Of a stretch of DNA of 64,000 nucleotides, positions 21,256 to 30,299 are shown piece after piece. The position numbers and the translations under genes are program-made. This DNA comes from Bifidobacterium reuteri DSM 23975 (GTDB lineage Bacteria; Actinomycetota; Actinomycetes; Actinomycetales; Bifidobacteriaceae): positions 124,001 through 188,000 of the forward strand of contig NZ_JGZK01000004.1 in NCBI RefSeq assembly GCF_000741695.1. The letters run 5' to 3'. Under the pieces are notes generated by a model. The model was not told the origin of the DNA. It saw nothing but the letters and a program-made list of their open reading frames with translations, and made no database searches. How positions within the stretch are numbered: position 1 is the first letter of the stretch; every line of letters begins with the position of its first letter.

Positions 21256-22215
21256 TCAGTAATGAATGTATTGCAACGCGCCGGCCTGCGCGGCGGAGAA
21301 CGTACGGCTGGAAATCACGCCGAGGCCTTTGTAATTCGATTCGGAAATCTCAATGGAGCCATCGGCATTGACCTTCTCGACCACGGCGACATGGCCATAA
21401 TAGGAATCGGCGTGCTCCTGCCCCGGTGCGAACACCACCACATCGCCGACATGGCGGGGTGTGTTATCCACCCAGTACCCGCGTGCGCTTGCGGATTCGG
21501 CCCATGAAACGGCGTCGCCGAAGTTGCCGCCGACCGGCAGACCCAATTGCACGCGACGCTCGTATGCGTACCACGTGCACTGGCCCCACGGATAGTTGTT
21601 GGCGTTGGCACCCGTATCATGATTCGGGTTGAATCCCGCCGGCAGCGCGCCCTGGTCCTGATCCATAAGGTCGGAGACCGTGACATTCTGAGCCGTATTG
21701 CGGTTCATCAAAGCGGTGTCCAACGAGCTGTCGGATACGCTCAAATCCCATCCGCCATTGGAATCAGTGGATGCAGACTGGACACTGGAGGAATCGTTCA
21801 AATCGGAACGGGCCTCGGAACGGGATGCAGTTCCAGTATCGGCCACACGCTTGAGCTGCGTGGTCGTCGTGGTGGTGGTTTCAGCGAGCGGGATGTCCTC
21901 GTTCGCGTTGGAGAACGCCATTGCCCCTGCGGCGGTGCCCACCAGAGCCGCCAGCGATGCGGAAGCAAGAATATGGCTACGACGTTCGGCCGCTCGAGCC
22001 GCCTGACGGATGGAGCGACGGGTCTGCGGAGCAATCTCGTTGATTTTTTCAGCCACTGCGGGATCCAGTCCCAGTACTGCCGCATCGTCGCCCGCAGACT
22101 GCACGGCGCGTACGGAACGAATGGAATGGGTGCCCTTTCCGGAGGCGAACAGCGCCTTCGCTAAGCTGAACTTCTGGCGCGAGACCGCGGTCGCTTTGTG
22201 CGAAGCATGCTTCAT
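21256..22215 (-). CDS. CHAP-domain cell-wall amidase
   Basis: 319 residues, start preceded by AAGGAGTTTACAGAGT. A basic N-terminal region of about 80 residues precedes a hydrophobic segment (ILASASLAALVGTAAGAMAFS) acting as signal anchor or late signal peptide, then a Ser/Thr-rich linker. The CHAP domain carries the catalytic Cys in YPWGQCTWYAYERR and the His in YYGHVAVVEKV. It likely cleaves peptidoglycan amide bonds. The unusually long cytoplasmic N-terminus, with SIRQAARAAERR, may regulate localisation. Confidence 0.85.
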   Translation of the reverse strand: MKHASHKATAVSRQKFSLAKALFASGKGTHSIRSVRAVQSAGDDAAVLGLDPAVAEKINEIAPQTRRSIRQAARAAERRSHILASASLAALVGTAAGAMAFSNANEDIPLAETTTTTTTQLKRVADTGTASRSEARSDLNDSSSVQSASTDSNGGWDLSVSDSSLDTALMNRNTAQNVTVSDLMDQDQGALPAGFNPNHDTGANANNYPWGQCTWYAYERRVQLGLPVGGNFGDAVSWAESASARGYWVDNTPRHVGDVVVFAPGQEHADSYYGHVAVVEKVNADGSIEISESNYKGLGVISSRTFSAAQAGALQYIHY

Positions 22216-22429
22216 ACTCTGTAAACTCCTTGGTTGGGCTGACGACACCACTATGCTGTGCGCTGCCGTACCGACACTGATGCTTACTGTACAACGACCA
22301 CGTGTCATAGGGATGTTCACATTGACTCAGCCGGCAGCTCGTCAAACGATATACGAGCCTCGCGACTGCGCATGTCGCATCCGCTAATCGAGCACATCAA
22401 GGCATTCTTCAGACCCGACGATTACCCTT

Positions 22430-23578
22430 ATGCGCGTGACTACGACAGTAAAGATTCCTCATTCCATCATGCCGGAAGACGGTCGGTTCGGTTCCGGCCC
22501 GAGCAAGGTCCGCCCCGAGCAGATCGCCGCCTTGGAAGCCGGCACCACCACATTGATGGGCACCTCGCACCGTCAGGCACCGGTCAAGCAGCTGGTCGGC
22601 TCCATCCGCAGCGGGCTGAGCGACTTCTTCCGTCTTCCGGACGGTTACGAAATCGCACTGGGCAACGGCGGCGCCAGCGCTTTTTGGGAGATCGCCTGCG
22701 CCTCGCTGATCACCCGCCGCGCCGCGTTCGGCACCTATGGTTCGTTCAGCGCGAAATTCGCCACATCGGCCGCGAACGCTCCGTTCCTTGAGAAGCCGGC
22801 CCTGTTCGCCTCCGATCCCGGCACCTATCGTCTGCCCGAATTCACCGAAGGCGTGGACGCCTACTGCTGGGCGCATAACGAAACCTCCACCGGCGTGGCG
22901 GCACCCGTACGCCGCGTGCCGGGCAGTCAGGAATCCGGGGCCCTCACCATCATCGACGGCACCAGTGCGGCCGGTGCCCTGCCGGTGGACATCAGCCAGA
23001 CCGACGTGTACTACTTCTCCCCCCAGAAGGCATTCGGATCGGATGGAGGCCTCTGGGTAGCCGTGCTCTCCCCGGCGGCCATCGAACGAGCCGAACGAGT
23101 GGAGTCCAGCGCACATCTGGACGGCGTGCGCCGCTGGGTGCCCCCATTCCTCTCGCTCACCAGCGCTTTGGCGAACTCCCGCAAGGACCAGACGCTGAAC
23201 ACGCCGTCAGTGGCCAATCTCATCATGATGGAGAATCAGGTCCGATGGCTCAACGACAACGGGGGCTTGGACTGGGCTACCGCGCGATGCGCCAAGTCCG
23301 CGTCGTTGCTCTATTCCTGGGCGGAACAGTCCTCCTATGCGCAGCCATTCGTCGCCGACCCCGCAGCACGCTCCCATTCAGTGGTGACCATCGATCTGGA
23401 CGAGCATGTCCAAGCCAATCAGGTGCTGGCGATATTGCGCGAAAACGGCATCGTGGATTGCGCCGGATACCGCAAGCTGGGCCGCAACCAGTTGCGCATA
23501 GGCGTGTTCCCGTCCGTGGAGCCTGCGGATGTGGTGAATCTGACCAAGTGCATCGACTATGTAGTCGATCGCCTGTAA
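22430..23578 (+). CDS. serC: Phosphoserine aminotransferase
   Basis: 382 residues. It makes 3-phosphoserine from 3-phosphohydroxypyruvate and glutamate in serine synthesis, and a related step of pyridoxine synthesis in some bacteria. Recognised by FGSGPSKVRPEQ, GTSHRQAPVK, the PLP lysine in YFSPQKAFGSDGGLW, and GLDWATARCAKSASLLY. It belongs to the actinobacterial-type SerC. No Shine-Dalgarno is visible before the ATG. Divergent from the CHAP gene. Confidence 0.92.
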   Translation: MRVTTTVKIPHSIMPEDGRFGSGPSKVRPEQIAALEAGTTTLMGTSHRQAPVKQLVGSIRSGLSDFFRLPDGYEIALGNGGASAFWEIACASLITRRAAFGTYGSFSAKFATSAANAPFLEKPALFASDPGTYRLPEFTEGVDAYCWAHNETSTGVAAPVRRVPGSQESGALTIIDGTSAAGALPVDISQTDVYYFSPQKAFGSDGGLWVAVLSPAAIERAERVESSAHLDGVRRWVPPFLSLTSALANSRKDQTLNTPSVANLIMMENQVRWLNDNGGLDWATARCAKSASLLYSWAEQSSYAQPFVADPAARSHSVVTIDLDEHVQANQVLAILRENGIVDCAGYRKLGRNQLRIGVFPSVEPADVVNLTKCIDYVVDRL

Positions 23579-23650
23579 CGCGCACACGAGGCACAGGCTC
23601 TTTGACCGTTACAAGGCAAGCAGCATTTGTGCCGGAAGTTCGTTGACGAA

Positions 23651-23781
23651 ATGACTACCCCTCAGTCCCGCTTCGCGGGACAGCTCCCCTGACAACTGAC
23701 CAAGGGAGCCGGAACACAGTGATCTGGGTTAGTTCACCGGTGACAGTGGTTTCGAACGGCTCCCCTGACAAGGGGAGCCGG
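23651..23781. repeat. Dispersed intergenic repeat, copy 1
   Basis: Begins ATGACTACCCCTCAGTCC and ends in the hairpin GGCTCCCCTGACAAGGGG-AGCC (23759-23780). A related copy starts at 40414 with the same first 18 bases and ends with the same TGACAAGGGGAGCC. The interiors differ. It follows serC without a visible gene. Confidence 0.8.
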
Positions 23782-23870
23782 AATACGGTCAACGAATTAC
23801 TGGCACAAGACTGCAGCAAGGGGAGAATCGTGGTAAAGAGGACGTTTGACGTTCCTCTTTACTACAGTCT

Positions 23871-24131
23871 ATGACTATGAAGTTTGCGCCCATCATCGAC
23901 CCAGCCGTTCGCAAACCCGCACCCAAGCCGGTGCGGGTCGATTTGCGTAAGGTGTTCGGTATCGGCACCGGTCTATGGGCCGCGGCGCTCATCGTCTCGC
24001 TCATCATGATGACCCTCGGCATGGGATCGGAGTCATTGGTCGTTCTGTGCGCGTCCGGCGTCATCATCGGGCTGCTGTTGCTGATCTGGGAATTCTTCGA
24101 CCGGTGGGATTACCGCCGTTTGGGCCTGTAG
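23871..24131 (+). CDS. DUF2530-family small membrane protein
   Basis: 86 residues with two transmembrane segments (GLWAAALIVSLIMMTLGM and LCASGVIIGLLLLIWEFF) and the conserved C-terminal DRWDYRRLGL of actinobacterial DUF2530 proteins. Function unknown. No ribosome binding site precedes it; TACAGT lies eight bases before the second ATG, so a leaderless start at MKFAP is possible. Confidence 0.7.
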   Translation: MTMKFAPIIDPAVRKPAPKPVRVDLRKVFGIGTGLWAAALIVSLIMMTLGMGSESLVVLCASGVIIGLLLLIWEFFDRWDYRRLGL

Positions 24132-24229
24132 GCGAGCCGTCTCAACATACCCCACGACCGCCCTACCATTCTTCGGTATTCTCCCGTCTTTACTGCACGT
24201 CATCACCGCATTGTGATACTGGATTGCAA

Positions 24230-25423
24230 TCAGTGTGCCAGAGGCAAGGTCAACGTAAACGTGCTGCCCTGACCGGGAGCGCTCCACACCGACACATCGC
24301 CATGATGGGTCAATGCCACGTGCTTGACAATGGCCAGACCTAGCCCCACGCCATCTGCCGTACGTTCGGTCTGAGAGGAACCACGATAGAAGCGCTCAAA
24401 GATCCGGCTCTGGTCCTGTTTCGCGATGCCTCTGCCCTGATCTATTACGCGAATGGCCGCATGCTCTCCATCCTTGGTGGCCACGGCAGACACATTGACG
24501 ATGCCGCCTTCCTGCGAATACCCTATGGCGTTCTCCACGAGTTTGGTCACCGCACTGTCGAGCTGATCGGCCTGTCCATTGACCACCAGCGCATCGTCAC
24601 CCTTGAGGTTCAGCCGCACGTCGGCGCGTTGCGCTTCCGGCTCAAGCCGCTGCATCGTGACCCGCAGAACGTCCATCACATTGAGGCGGTTAGCGGATGA
24701 AGGCGTGATGGGCTCCTGAGCGCGGATCAGCAACAGCAGGTCGGAGACCATATGATTGAGCTTGTTGCAACTGGAACGCACCTGGCGCGCATCGTCGACC
24801 AATTGTTCGTGGTCAAGATCATCACGTTCAAGCACATCAGCCAATTGGCCCAATGCCTCCGTGGGTTTGAGCAGCTGCTCGGATACGTTCGTGATGAACG
24901 AATCACGAACATGCCCGAATCGCACCACTTCGCTCACATCTGACACCAATACGATGACGAACGCATCACTGATTCGCGCCACAGTGACCTTCAGCCAGTT
25001 CGGACGCGTCACCGACCGGGTGACCACACGCCCGCCGTCGCCCCTGTCCCCACCCGCGTAACGTTCGGGAGTGTTTGTGGTCACATCGAACTGGCGCTTG
25101 CCTCCCGATCGACGGGCCTGACGCACGGCCTTCAATACCTCGGAATCGATGATGGCGTCCCCCTCCACCACACCGAGCTGGTAGGCAGCCGGACTGCATC
25201 GGACAACGGCATCATGCTCGTCGACCACGATGGAAGCACCGGGAATCATGGCCAGCAACGCCCTGGTATCGTCCGACAGATCATCCGAATCGTCATGCTC
25301 ATGCGATGAGGCGATTGAGACCCGATGCGTCACGATGCCGATCGCCATGACGACGACTAGCACTACGAACGCGATGGATAGTATGGTAAGAATCGTAAGC
25401 ACGACGACCGGCATCTGTGTCAT
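24230..25423 (-). CDS. SenX3/PhoR-like sensor kinase lacking the H-box histidine
   Basis: 397 residues. One N-terminal transmembrane segment (VVLTILTILSIAFVVLVVVMAIGIV), a PAS-like domain (about 55-165), a dimerisation helix pair and a HATPase domain with LVENAIGYSQEGG, VIDQGRGIAKQDQSRIFERFYRG and GVGLGLAIVKHV. In the DHp helix the family motif VSHELKTP is here VSEQLLKP, so glutamate stands where the phosphoacceptor histidine should be. No response regulator gene is adjacent; phoU is divergent, as in phosphate-responsive loci. It may be non-phosphorylating or use another mechanism. Confidence 0.8.
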   Translation of the reverse strand: MTQMPVVVLTILTILSIAFVVLVVVMAIGIVTHRVSIASSHEHDDSDDLSDDTRALLAMIPGASIVVDEHDAVVRCSPAAYQLGVVEGDAIIDSEVLKAVRQARRSGGKRQFDVTTNTPERYAGGDRGDGGRVVTRSVTRPNWLKVTVARISDAFVIVLVSDVSEVVRFGHVRDSFITNVSEQLLKPTEALGQLADVLERDDLDHEQLVDDARQVRSSCNKLNHMVSDLLLLIRAQEPITPSSANRLNVMDVLRVTMQRLEPEAQRADVRLNLKGDDALVVNGQADQLDSAVTKLVENAIGYSQEGGIVNVSAVATKDGEHAAIRVIDQGRGIAKQDQSRIFERFYRGSSQTERTADGVGLGLAIVKHVALTHHGDVSVWSAPGQGSTFTLTLPLAH

Positions 25424-25617
25424 GAGACCATTCTTCCACAGGTCTTCATGGACCCGGGTGTTTCGGTACGGCGCGCCGACAATATGAATGATAAGTGAAC
25501 AGTCCAATGAACAGTTGAACAACAAGAGGTTGCGATTATCTACGTTGATGTAGCATGTCGCAGCCGGAATAATACACTGGTACAGGTTGTAATACCACAG
25601 CATGAAAGGCTAGAGAA

Positions 25618-26291
25618 ATGCGCGTTATTTTCAACGAGGAGCTGAAGCAGGTTGCTGATGACCTCGACCATATGGCGCAGGATGTTCGCAAGGCGATCAA
25701 CGGTGCCGGCGAAGCCCTGTTGAAGCAGGACGTCGAAGCTGCGCAAACCGTCATCGACGGCGACATCGAGATTGACGCCCTTGAATCTTCCATCATCGAC
25801 CAGTGCGTGAAGCTGCTCGCCAAGCAGAACCCGGTTGCCACCGACCTTCGTGTCGTGGTTTCCACCCTGCGTCTGGCTTCCACCTTCGAGCGTATGGGCG
25901 ACCTCGCTCGTCACGTGGCCGAGTCCGCACGCCGCACGTACCCGGCGTCCCCGCTGCCTGAGTCCGCTCAGCCGCTGTTCGCCGACATGATCGAGTTCCT
26001 CAACCACACCGCCGACAAACTCGTCGCCCTGCTCGACACCCGCGACGAGAAGCTTGCGGAGAACATCATCCTGTCGGACGACAAGCTGGACGACCTGCAC
26101 CACAAGACCTTCGAACTGGCTCTCTCCGATGAAGTGACCCGTCAGCAGACCACCGATATCGTACTGCTGGGCCGCTTCCTGGAGCGCTTGGCGATCACGC
26201 CGTCTCCGCTGCCCGTCGTGTGGCGTACATCGTCTCCGGCTTCGACCCTTCCAAGAAGCCCACTCGCGACGAAGGCACCGACATCGACTGA
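25618..26291 (+). pseudogene. phoU: phoU, frameshifted by loss of one base near 26190
   Basis: Start preceded by GAAAGG. The frame encodes a normal PhoU (FNEELKQVADDLDHMAQDV...LASTFERMGDLARHVAE) for about 191 residues. After LLGRFLERL it changes frame; reading from 26191 in the next frame gives GDHAVSAARRVAYIVSG and so on, ending at TGA 26289-26291. Adding one G to CTTGGCGATCAC would restore a 224-residue PhoU of usual length. As written, the protein loses its second helix-bundle end and runs on to about 26391. PhoU represses phosphate uptake signalling through PhoR and Pst. It could be a real mutation or a sequencing error. Confidence 0.85.
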
Positions 26292-26440
26292 TGCGCGGTC
26301 ACGCGATGGCATAATTCAATACCTATCCCCTCGGGGATGCCCGAAACGGCGATCCGGTTACGACTGGACGCCGTTTTCTTTTGCCGTATGATGCACCCTG
26401 CCGCAACCGGCAACGAGCCCGGCAACGAAACGACGGCTCC
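26292..26440. other. Spacer after phoU
   Basis: The frameshifted phoU frame continues to 26391. No other gene is supported. The 19-bp array begins at the right end. Confidence 0.4.
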
Positions 26441-26610
26441 ACGGTGTAGGGAACTTCCCATGATGTAGGGAATTCCCCATCATGTAGGGACCCTTGTATC
26501 AGCAACAACATGTTTTCGGCGGAATCAAGCCGTTTTCAATCCCTACATCATGGGCGTTTCCCTACACCGTGGGCATATCCCTACACGGTGGTGTTTTCAC
26601 TACACGGTGG
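26441..26610. repeat. Inverted array of seven 19-bp units
   Basis: TGTAGGGA starts at 26445, 26464 and 26483 (19-bp steps). Its complement TCCCTACA starts at 26540, 26559 and 26578, with a variant TCACTACA at 26597 (again 19-bp steps). The unit consensus is TCCCTACAYCRTGGG plus four variable bases. Three units point one way, four the other, around a 50-bp centre. Confidence 0.85.
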
Positions 26611-26631
26611 GTATGATATTCGGATATGCAA

Positions 26632-26661
26632 AAGGGGAAGCCACAATAGTGGCTTCCCCTT
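26632..26661 (-). terminator. Terminator of gpmA
   Basis: AAGGGGAAGCCAC pairs exactly with GTGGCTTCCCCTT around AATA, followed on the minus strand by TTTTGC. Confidence 0.9.
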
Positions 26662-26689
26662 AGGTGATATGCGCTCTTGACGAGCTAGC

Positions 26690-27430
26690 TCACTTCTGGC
26701 CCTGAGCGGCGACAGCGGCAGCACCGGCAGCGGCGGCTTCCGGATCCAGGTACTCGCCACGCGGCTTGATCGGCTTGAAGTCCTCATCCAGCTCGTACAG
26801 CAGCGGGATGGCGGTCGGGATGTTGACCTTGGCGATCTCTTCCTCGGTCAGGTTGTCCAGCATCTTGACGATGGCGCGGAGGCTGTTGCCGTGAGCGGCG
26901 ATCAGCACGGTCTTGCCGGCACGCAGCTGCGGCTCGATGTCGGACTTGAAGTACGGCTCAACGCGCTTGACCACATCGGCCAGGCACTCGGCTTCCGGAA
27001 CCGGGTCGCCGGTGTAGCGCGGATCGTGGTTCTGCGCGTACTGGTCGTCCGGATCGATCTCGGGCGGCGGGGTGGCGTAGGAACGACGCCACAGCATGAA
27101 CTTCTCGTCACCGTATTCCTGACGAATCTCGGTCTTGTTCTTGCCCTGCAGAGCGCCGTAGTGACGCTCGTTGAGACGCCAGCTACGCTCGACCGGAATC
27201 CACAGACGATCTGCGGAATCCAGAGCGATGTTGGCGGTGTTGATGGCGCGACGCAGCAGGGAGGTGAACACGATGTCCGGAAGGACGTTCTTCTCCTTGA
27301 GCAGCTCGCCGCCGCGCTTGGCTTCGGCTTCACCCTGCTCGGTCAGCGGTACGTCGACCCAGCCGGTGAACTGATTGGTTTTATTCCATGCGCTCTGTCC
27401 ATGACGGAGCAGTACTAGTTTGTAAGACAT
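26690..27430 (-). CDS. gpmA: 2,3-bisphosphoglycerate-dependent phosphoglycerate mutase
   Basis: 246 residues. It interconverts 3- and 2-phosphoglycerate in glycolysis. The phosphohistidine lies in [12 protein letters not shown], with [14 protein letters not shown] and the second histidine in [14 protein letters not shown]. The C-terminal tail is Ala-rich ([13 protein letters not shown]). Single gene with its own terminator. Confidence 0.95.
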   Translation of the reverse strand: MSYKLVLLRHGQSAWNKTNQFTGWVDVPLTEQGEAEAKRGGELLKEKNVLPDIVFTSLLRRAINTANIALDSADRLWIPVERSWRLNERHYGALQGKNKTEIRQEYGDEKFMLWRRSYATPPPEIDPDDQYAQNHDPRYTGDPVPEAECLADVVKRVEPYFKSDIEPQLRAGKTVLIAAHGNSLRAIVKMLDNLTEEEIAKVNIPTAIPLLYELDEDFKPIKPRGEYLDPEAAAAGAAAVAAQGQK

Positions 27431-27587
27431 ACGGCCAGTCTACCGCCCCATGACGCCAAACGCGAGCATTCATCTTATGTTTTATGCATCGTTTAGACAG
27501 CGTTGGCATAATCGCAGGCGATTGCAAGCGTTATTCGTAGACAATCGCGGACTGCGGCAAGTCCCGCCGAGGCAACATCCGTCTCCA

Positions 27588-28574
27588 TCAGAAGGACACC
27601 GCCACGGACACGACCACCACCACGGCGAACAACAAGGTCTGGAAACCGGCGTCGTTCAGCGCCGTGCGGAATTGATGCCTGAATGCGCTGGATACCATGC
27701 GAATCGGCACGGCGACGCCGGAGATCAGTACAACGGCACCCCAAGGCATCCACAGCATCATGCAGATGAACGAGCCGATCACCCATGCGATAATGCAGCA
27801 CACCGCCAACAGCACCGAGGCTCTCCGCTCCCCCAAGCGAACCGCCAAGGTCCGCTTGCCATGAATCCGATCGCCGTCGATGTCACGCAGATTGTTGACC
27901 ATCAGCAGCATCACCGCATTCAATCCGCAACAGACCGCCGCCGCGACGCCCAGCCCGTCCACAGCGCCAGCCAACGCATATTCGGTGCCCAGTACGGCGG
28001 CAAGCCCGAAGAACAGGAACACAGCGACTTCACCAAAACCGGCATACCCGTAGGGATGTCTGCCGCCGGTATAGAACCAGCCGGCCGCCACCGAGAGCGC
28101 GCCCACAGCCAGAAGCCACCACGCCTGCGAGAGGACCACCGCCACAAGCCCAGCCACGCATGCAAGACCCGCTGCGACACCGGCGGCACACAGCACCTGC
28201 TTGGGCGGCACCCCGGAGGCCACCAACCTCCGAGGTTTGGCGTCACGGCCATTGCGTCCGGAATCCGATTCGTCTGCATCGCGCCCTTCATCGGTGCCGC
28301 GCACGCCATCGGAATAATCATTGGCGAGATTGACCGCGATCTGCAGCAACAACGTCACCGCCAAGCACAGGATGAACACCGGCCAGAATCGGCTGAGCAA
28401 CGCCGAGTACAACACGCCTCGCGCCACGCATTGCGGAGGCGTGGGGTATACCAAGGTGCAGATGTTCAGCTCGTTGATATGCCGGTACGCCACCGCTGCA
28501 CCTACCAATACAGGGGCGATCGAGGCAGGCAGCGTCTTCGGACGCAATCCACCCATCCATACACGCAGATTCAT
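27588..28574 (-). CDS. menA: UbiA-family prenyltransferase, MenA type
   Basis: 328 residues with eight to nine membrane helices. The two Asp-rich motifs bind the polyprenyl diphosphate: NLANDYSDGVRGTDEGRDAD (with a charged insertion after it) and NNLRDIDGDRIHGKRTLAVRLG. MenA attaches the isoprenoid tail to dihydroxynaphthoate in menaquinone synthesis. No other men gene is in the window, so the naphthoate acceptor is assumed from the family. The start MNLRVWMGGLRPKTLP is preceded by GGTGGAAGCC. Confidence 0.85.
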   Translation of the reverse strand: MNLRVWMGGLRPKTLPASIAPVLVGAAVAYRHINELNICTLVYPTPPQCVARGVLYSALLSRFWPVFILCLAVTLLLQIAVNLANDYSDGVRGTDEGRDADESDSGRNGRDAKPRRLVASGVPPKQVLCAAGVAAGLACVAGLVAVVLSQAWWLLAVGALSVAAGWFYTGGRHPYGYAGFGEVAVFLFFGLAAVLGTEYALAGAVDGLGVAAAVCCGLNAVMLLMVNNLRDIDGDRIHGKRTLAVRLGERRASVLLAVCCIIAWVIGSFICMMLWMPWGAVVLISGVAVPIRMVSSAFRHQFRTALNDAGFQTLLFAVVVVVSVAVSF

Positions 28575-28641
28575 GGCTTCCACCATACCCGCATGACGCT
28601 CTGCATATGTCATGCTTCAGCGAATGACCGCACTACGACAA

Positions 28642-28682
28642 GGTCCCGCCACGCCCATATCAATGATGGGCATGGCGGGACC
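28642..28682 (-). terminator. Terminator downstream of the MFS gene
   Basis: GGTCCCGCCACGCCCAT pairs with ATGGGCATGGCGGGACC with one mismatch and a seven-base loop. It lies between the MFS stop and the menA start. Confidence 0.7.
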
Positions 28683-28732
28683 AGTGCCGGCCAGGAATCG
28701 TGCGCGATCAACCGAAAGCCGCGCACCGTCGG

Positions 28733-30013
28733 TCAGCGTGTGGTGCCGTATGACTTGAAGAAGATGCTGAGCAATGCCACATACGCCACGCCGACAGTCA
28801 TGACGAGGATCGCGCCGAGCTGCATACCCATGGCGTCGGAGGCCAGACCCATCAGCGGCGGGAAGATGGCGCCGCCGATCAAGCCGATCATCATCAGGCC
28901 GGAAACCTCGTTCTGCCGTTCCGGCAGATGCAACAGACCGGTGGTGAGCATGATGGAGAACACGTTCGCGTTGCCCATGCCCACGAAAGCCAGGCCGGCA
29001 TATGCAAGCCAAACCGGCATGCCATCGAATCCGGCGAACAGGATGAAGCACAACGAGGAAAGCGCCATCAGAGCACCGCAGCCGCGCAGGATCTGCTTAC
29101 GGGTGAACTTCTGCAGCAACACGGAACCGGACAGGCAGCTCAACGTGCGGAACGCGAAGTAGACGCTGGTGGCGCCACCCGCCACCTCGATGCCCATGGA
29201 TGAATGCTCCATGAGAATCTTCGGTGCGGTTGCGTTGATGCCGACGTCGACGCCCACATGGCACACGATTCCGAGGAAGCACAGCAGGATCACGGGGTTC
29301 CTGAGCAGCGCGAAACAGCTGAGCATGCTGGTTCTGCCGGTATCCGGCGCGTTCTCCTTGATATCGTCGAAGGCGAGCATCACGAACGCGAGAATCGCGC
29401 ACACCAGATAGATCGGGTAGAGCAGCCACCATTTGCCGAACATGGTGGCGGCCCACCCAGCGATCAGCGGTGCGATGAAGGAGGCGATGGCCTTGACGAA
29501 CTGCCCGAAGGTGAGCATGCCGGCAAGCTTCTCGTCATGCGCGAGGTTGCCGACGAGAGGGTTGAGCGAGACCTGCATGAAGGTGTTGCCGATGCCCAGC
29601 AGGCAGAATGAGCCGATGACGAACACCAGCTGCACGATCGGCACCGGAATGAGATAGCCGATGATCGGCAGCAGGCAGCCGGCTGCGGTGATGGCGATGG
29701 CCACCAGCACGGTCATACGTCGGCCGATGCGGTTCATCAGCATGCCGGCAGGCACGGAAAGCACCAGGAACCAGAAGAAGGTCATGGTGGTGAAGATGTT
29801 GCTGACCGAATCGGACAGGCCGAAATCAGTCTGCACATAGTTGGAGGCCGTGCCGACAAGGTCCACGAAGCCCATCACGAAGAAGGACATCATGACTGGC
29901 ACAAGGACCGAGAATGGGGCGTTGCCGAGTTTGTCGGGTGCCGGGCCCTGAGAGATGGCGCTCTGGGATGCCGTATTCTGAGGCATGTTCTGGGGCGCAG
30001 AGGAGGAGGCCAA
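28733..30013 (-). CDS. MFS sugar transporter, FucP/GlcP-like (FHS family)
   Basis: 426 residues, about 12 membrane segments after a 30-residue polar N-terminus. MMSFFVMGFVDLVGTASNYVQTDFGLSDSVSN resembles the start of fucose/glucose:H+ symporters, and AGMLMNRIGRRMTVLVA is the MFS loop 2-3 signature. It probably imports a hexose; the substrate cannot be fixed. It is a single gene, and a terminator of lysS lies upstream. Confidence 0.78.
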   Translation of the reverse strand: MASSSAPQNMPQNTASQSAISQGPAPDKLGNAPFSVLVPVMMSFFVMGFVDLVGTASNYVQTDFGLSDSVSNIFTTMTFFWFLVLSVPAGMLMNRIGRRMTVLVAIAITAAGCLLPIIGYLIPVPIVQLVFVIGSFCLLGIGNTFMQVSLNPLVGNLAHDEKLAGMLTFGQFVKAIASFIAPLIAGWAATMFGKWWLLYPIYLVCAILAFVMLAFDDIKENAPDTGRTSMLSCFALLRNPVILLCFLGIVCHVGVDVGINATAPKILMEHSSMGIEVAGGATSVYFAFRTLSCLSGSVLLQKFTRKQILRGCGALMALSSLCFILFAGFDGMPVWLAYAGLAFVGMGNANVFSIMLTTGLLHLPERQNEVSGLMMIGLIGGAIFPPLMGLASDAMGMQLGAILVMTVGVAYVALLSIFFKSYGTTR

Positions 30014-30214
30014 TTGTTACTCCGTTCTTGGTTTTCTGGTTGCCATATCCGCGAGAACAGACACGATATGCTGCTTCGTGGCCGGTAACGCCTCCCCAAA
30101 GGAGTAACGCCCTTAACAAATTATCGATGGTATCGCCCCGCCCGGTTGAGACACGCCGTCGTCGCCGCTCCAGAGGAACCGAGAACCCCGAGACGATCAA
30201 TATACAACGAACAA

Positions 30215-30262
30215 CGGCTCCGGCTCCTTCCGCCCTACGGAGAGCGGAAGGAGCCGGAGCCG
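30215..30262 (-). terminator. Terminator of lysS
   Basis: CGGCTCCGGCTCCTTCCGC pairs exactly with its complement around a ten-base loop, directly after the lysS stop. Confidence 0.8.
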
Positions 30263-30299
30263 CAATACATTGCGATCAGACAATCAGGAGATCAGTTCA

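Noticed and set aside
26441..26610. The 19-bp array as a CRISPR
   Set aside because: Units abut without 30-bp spacers and reverse orientation in the middle.
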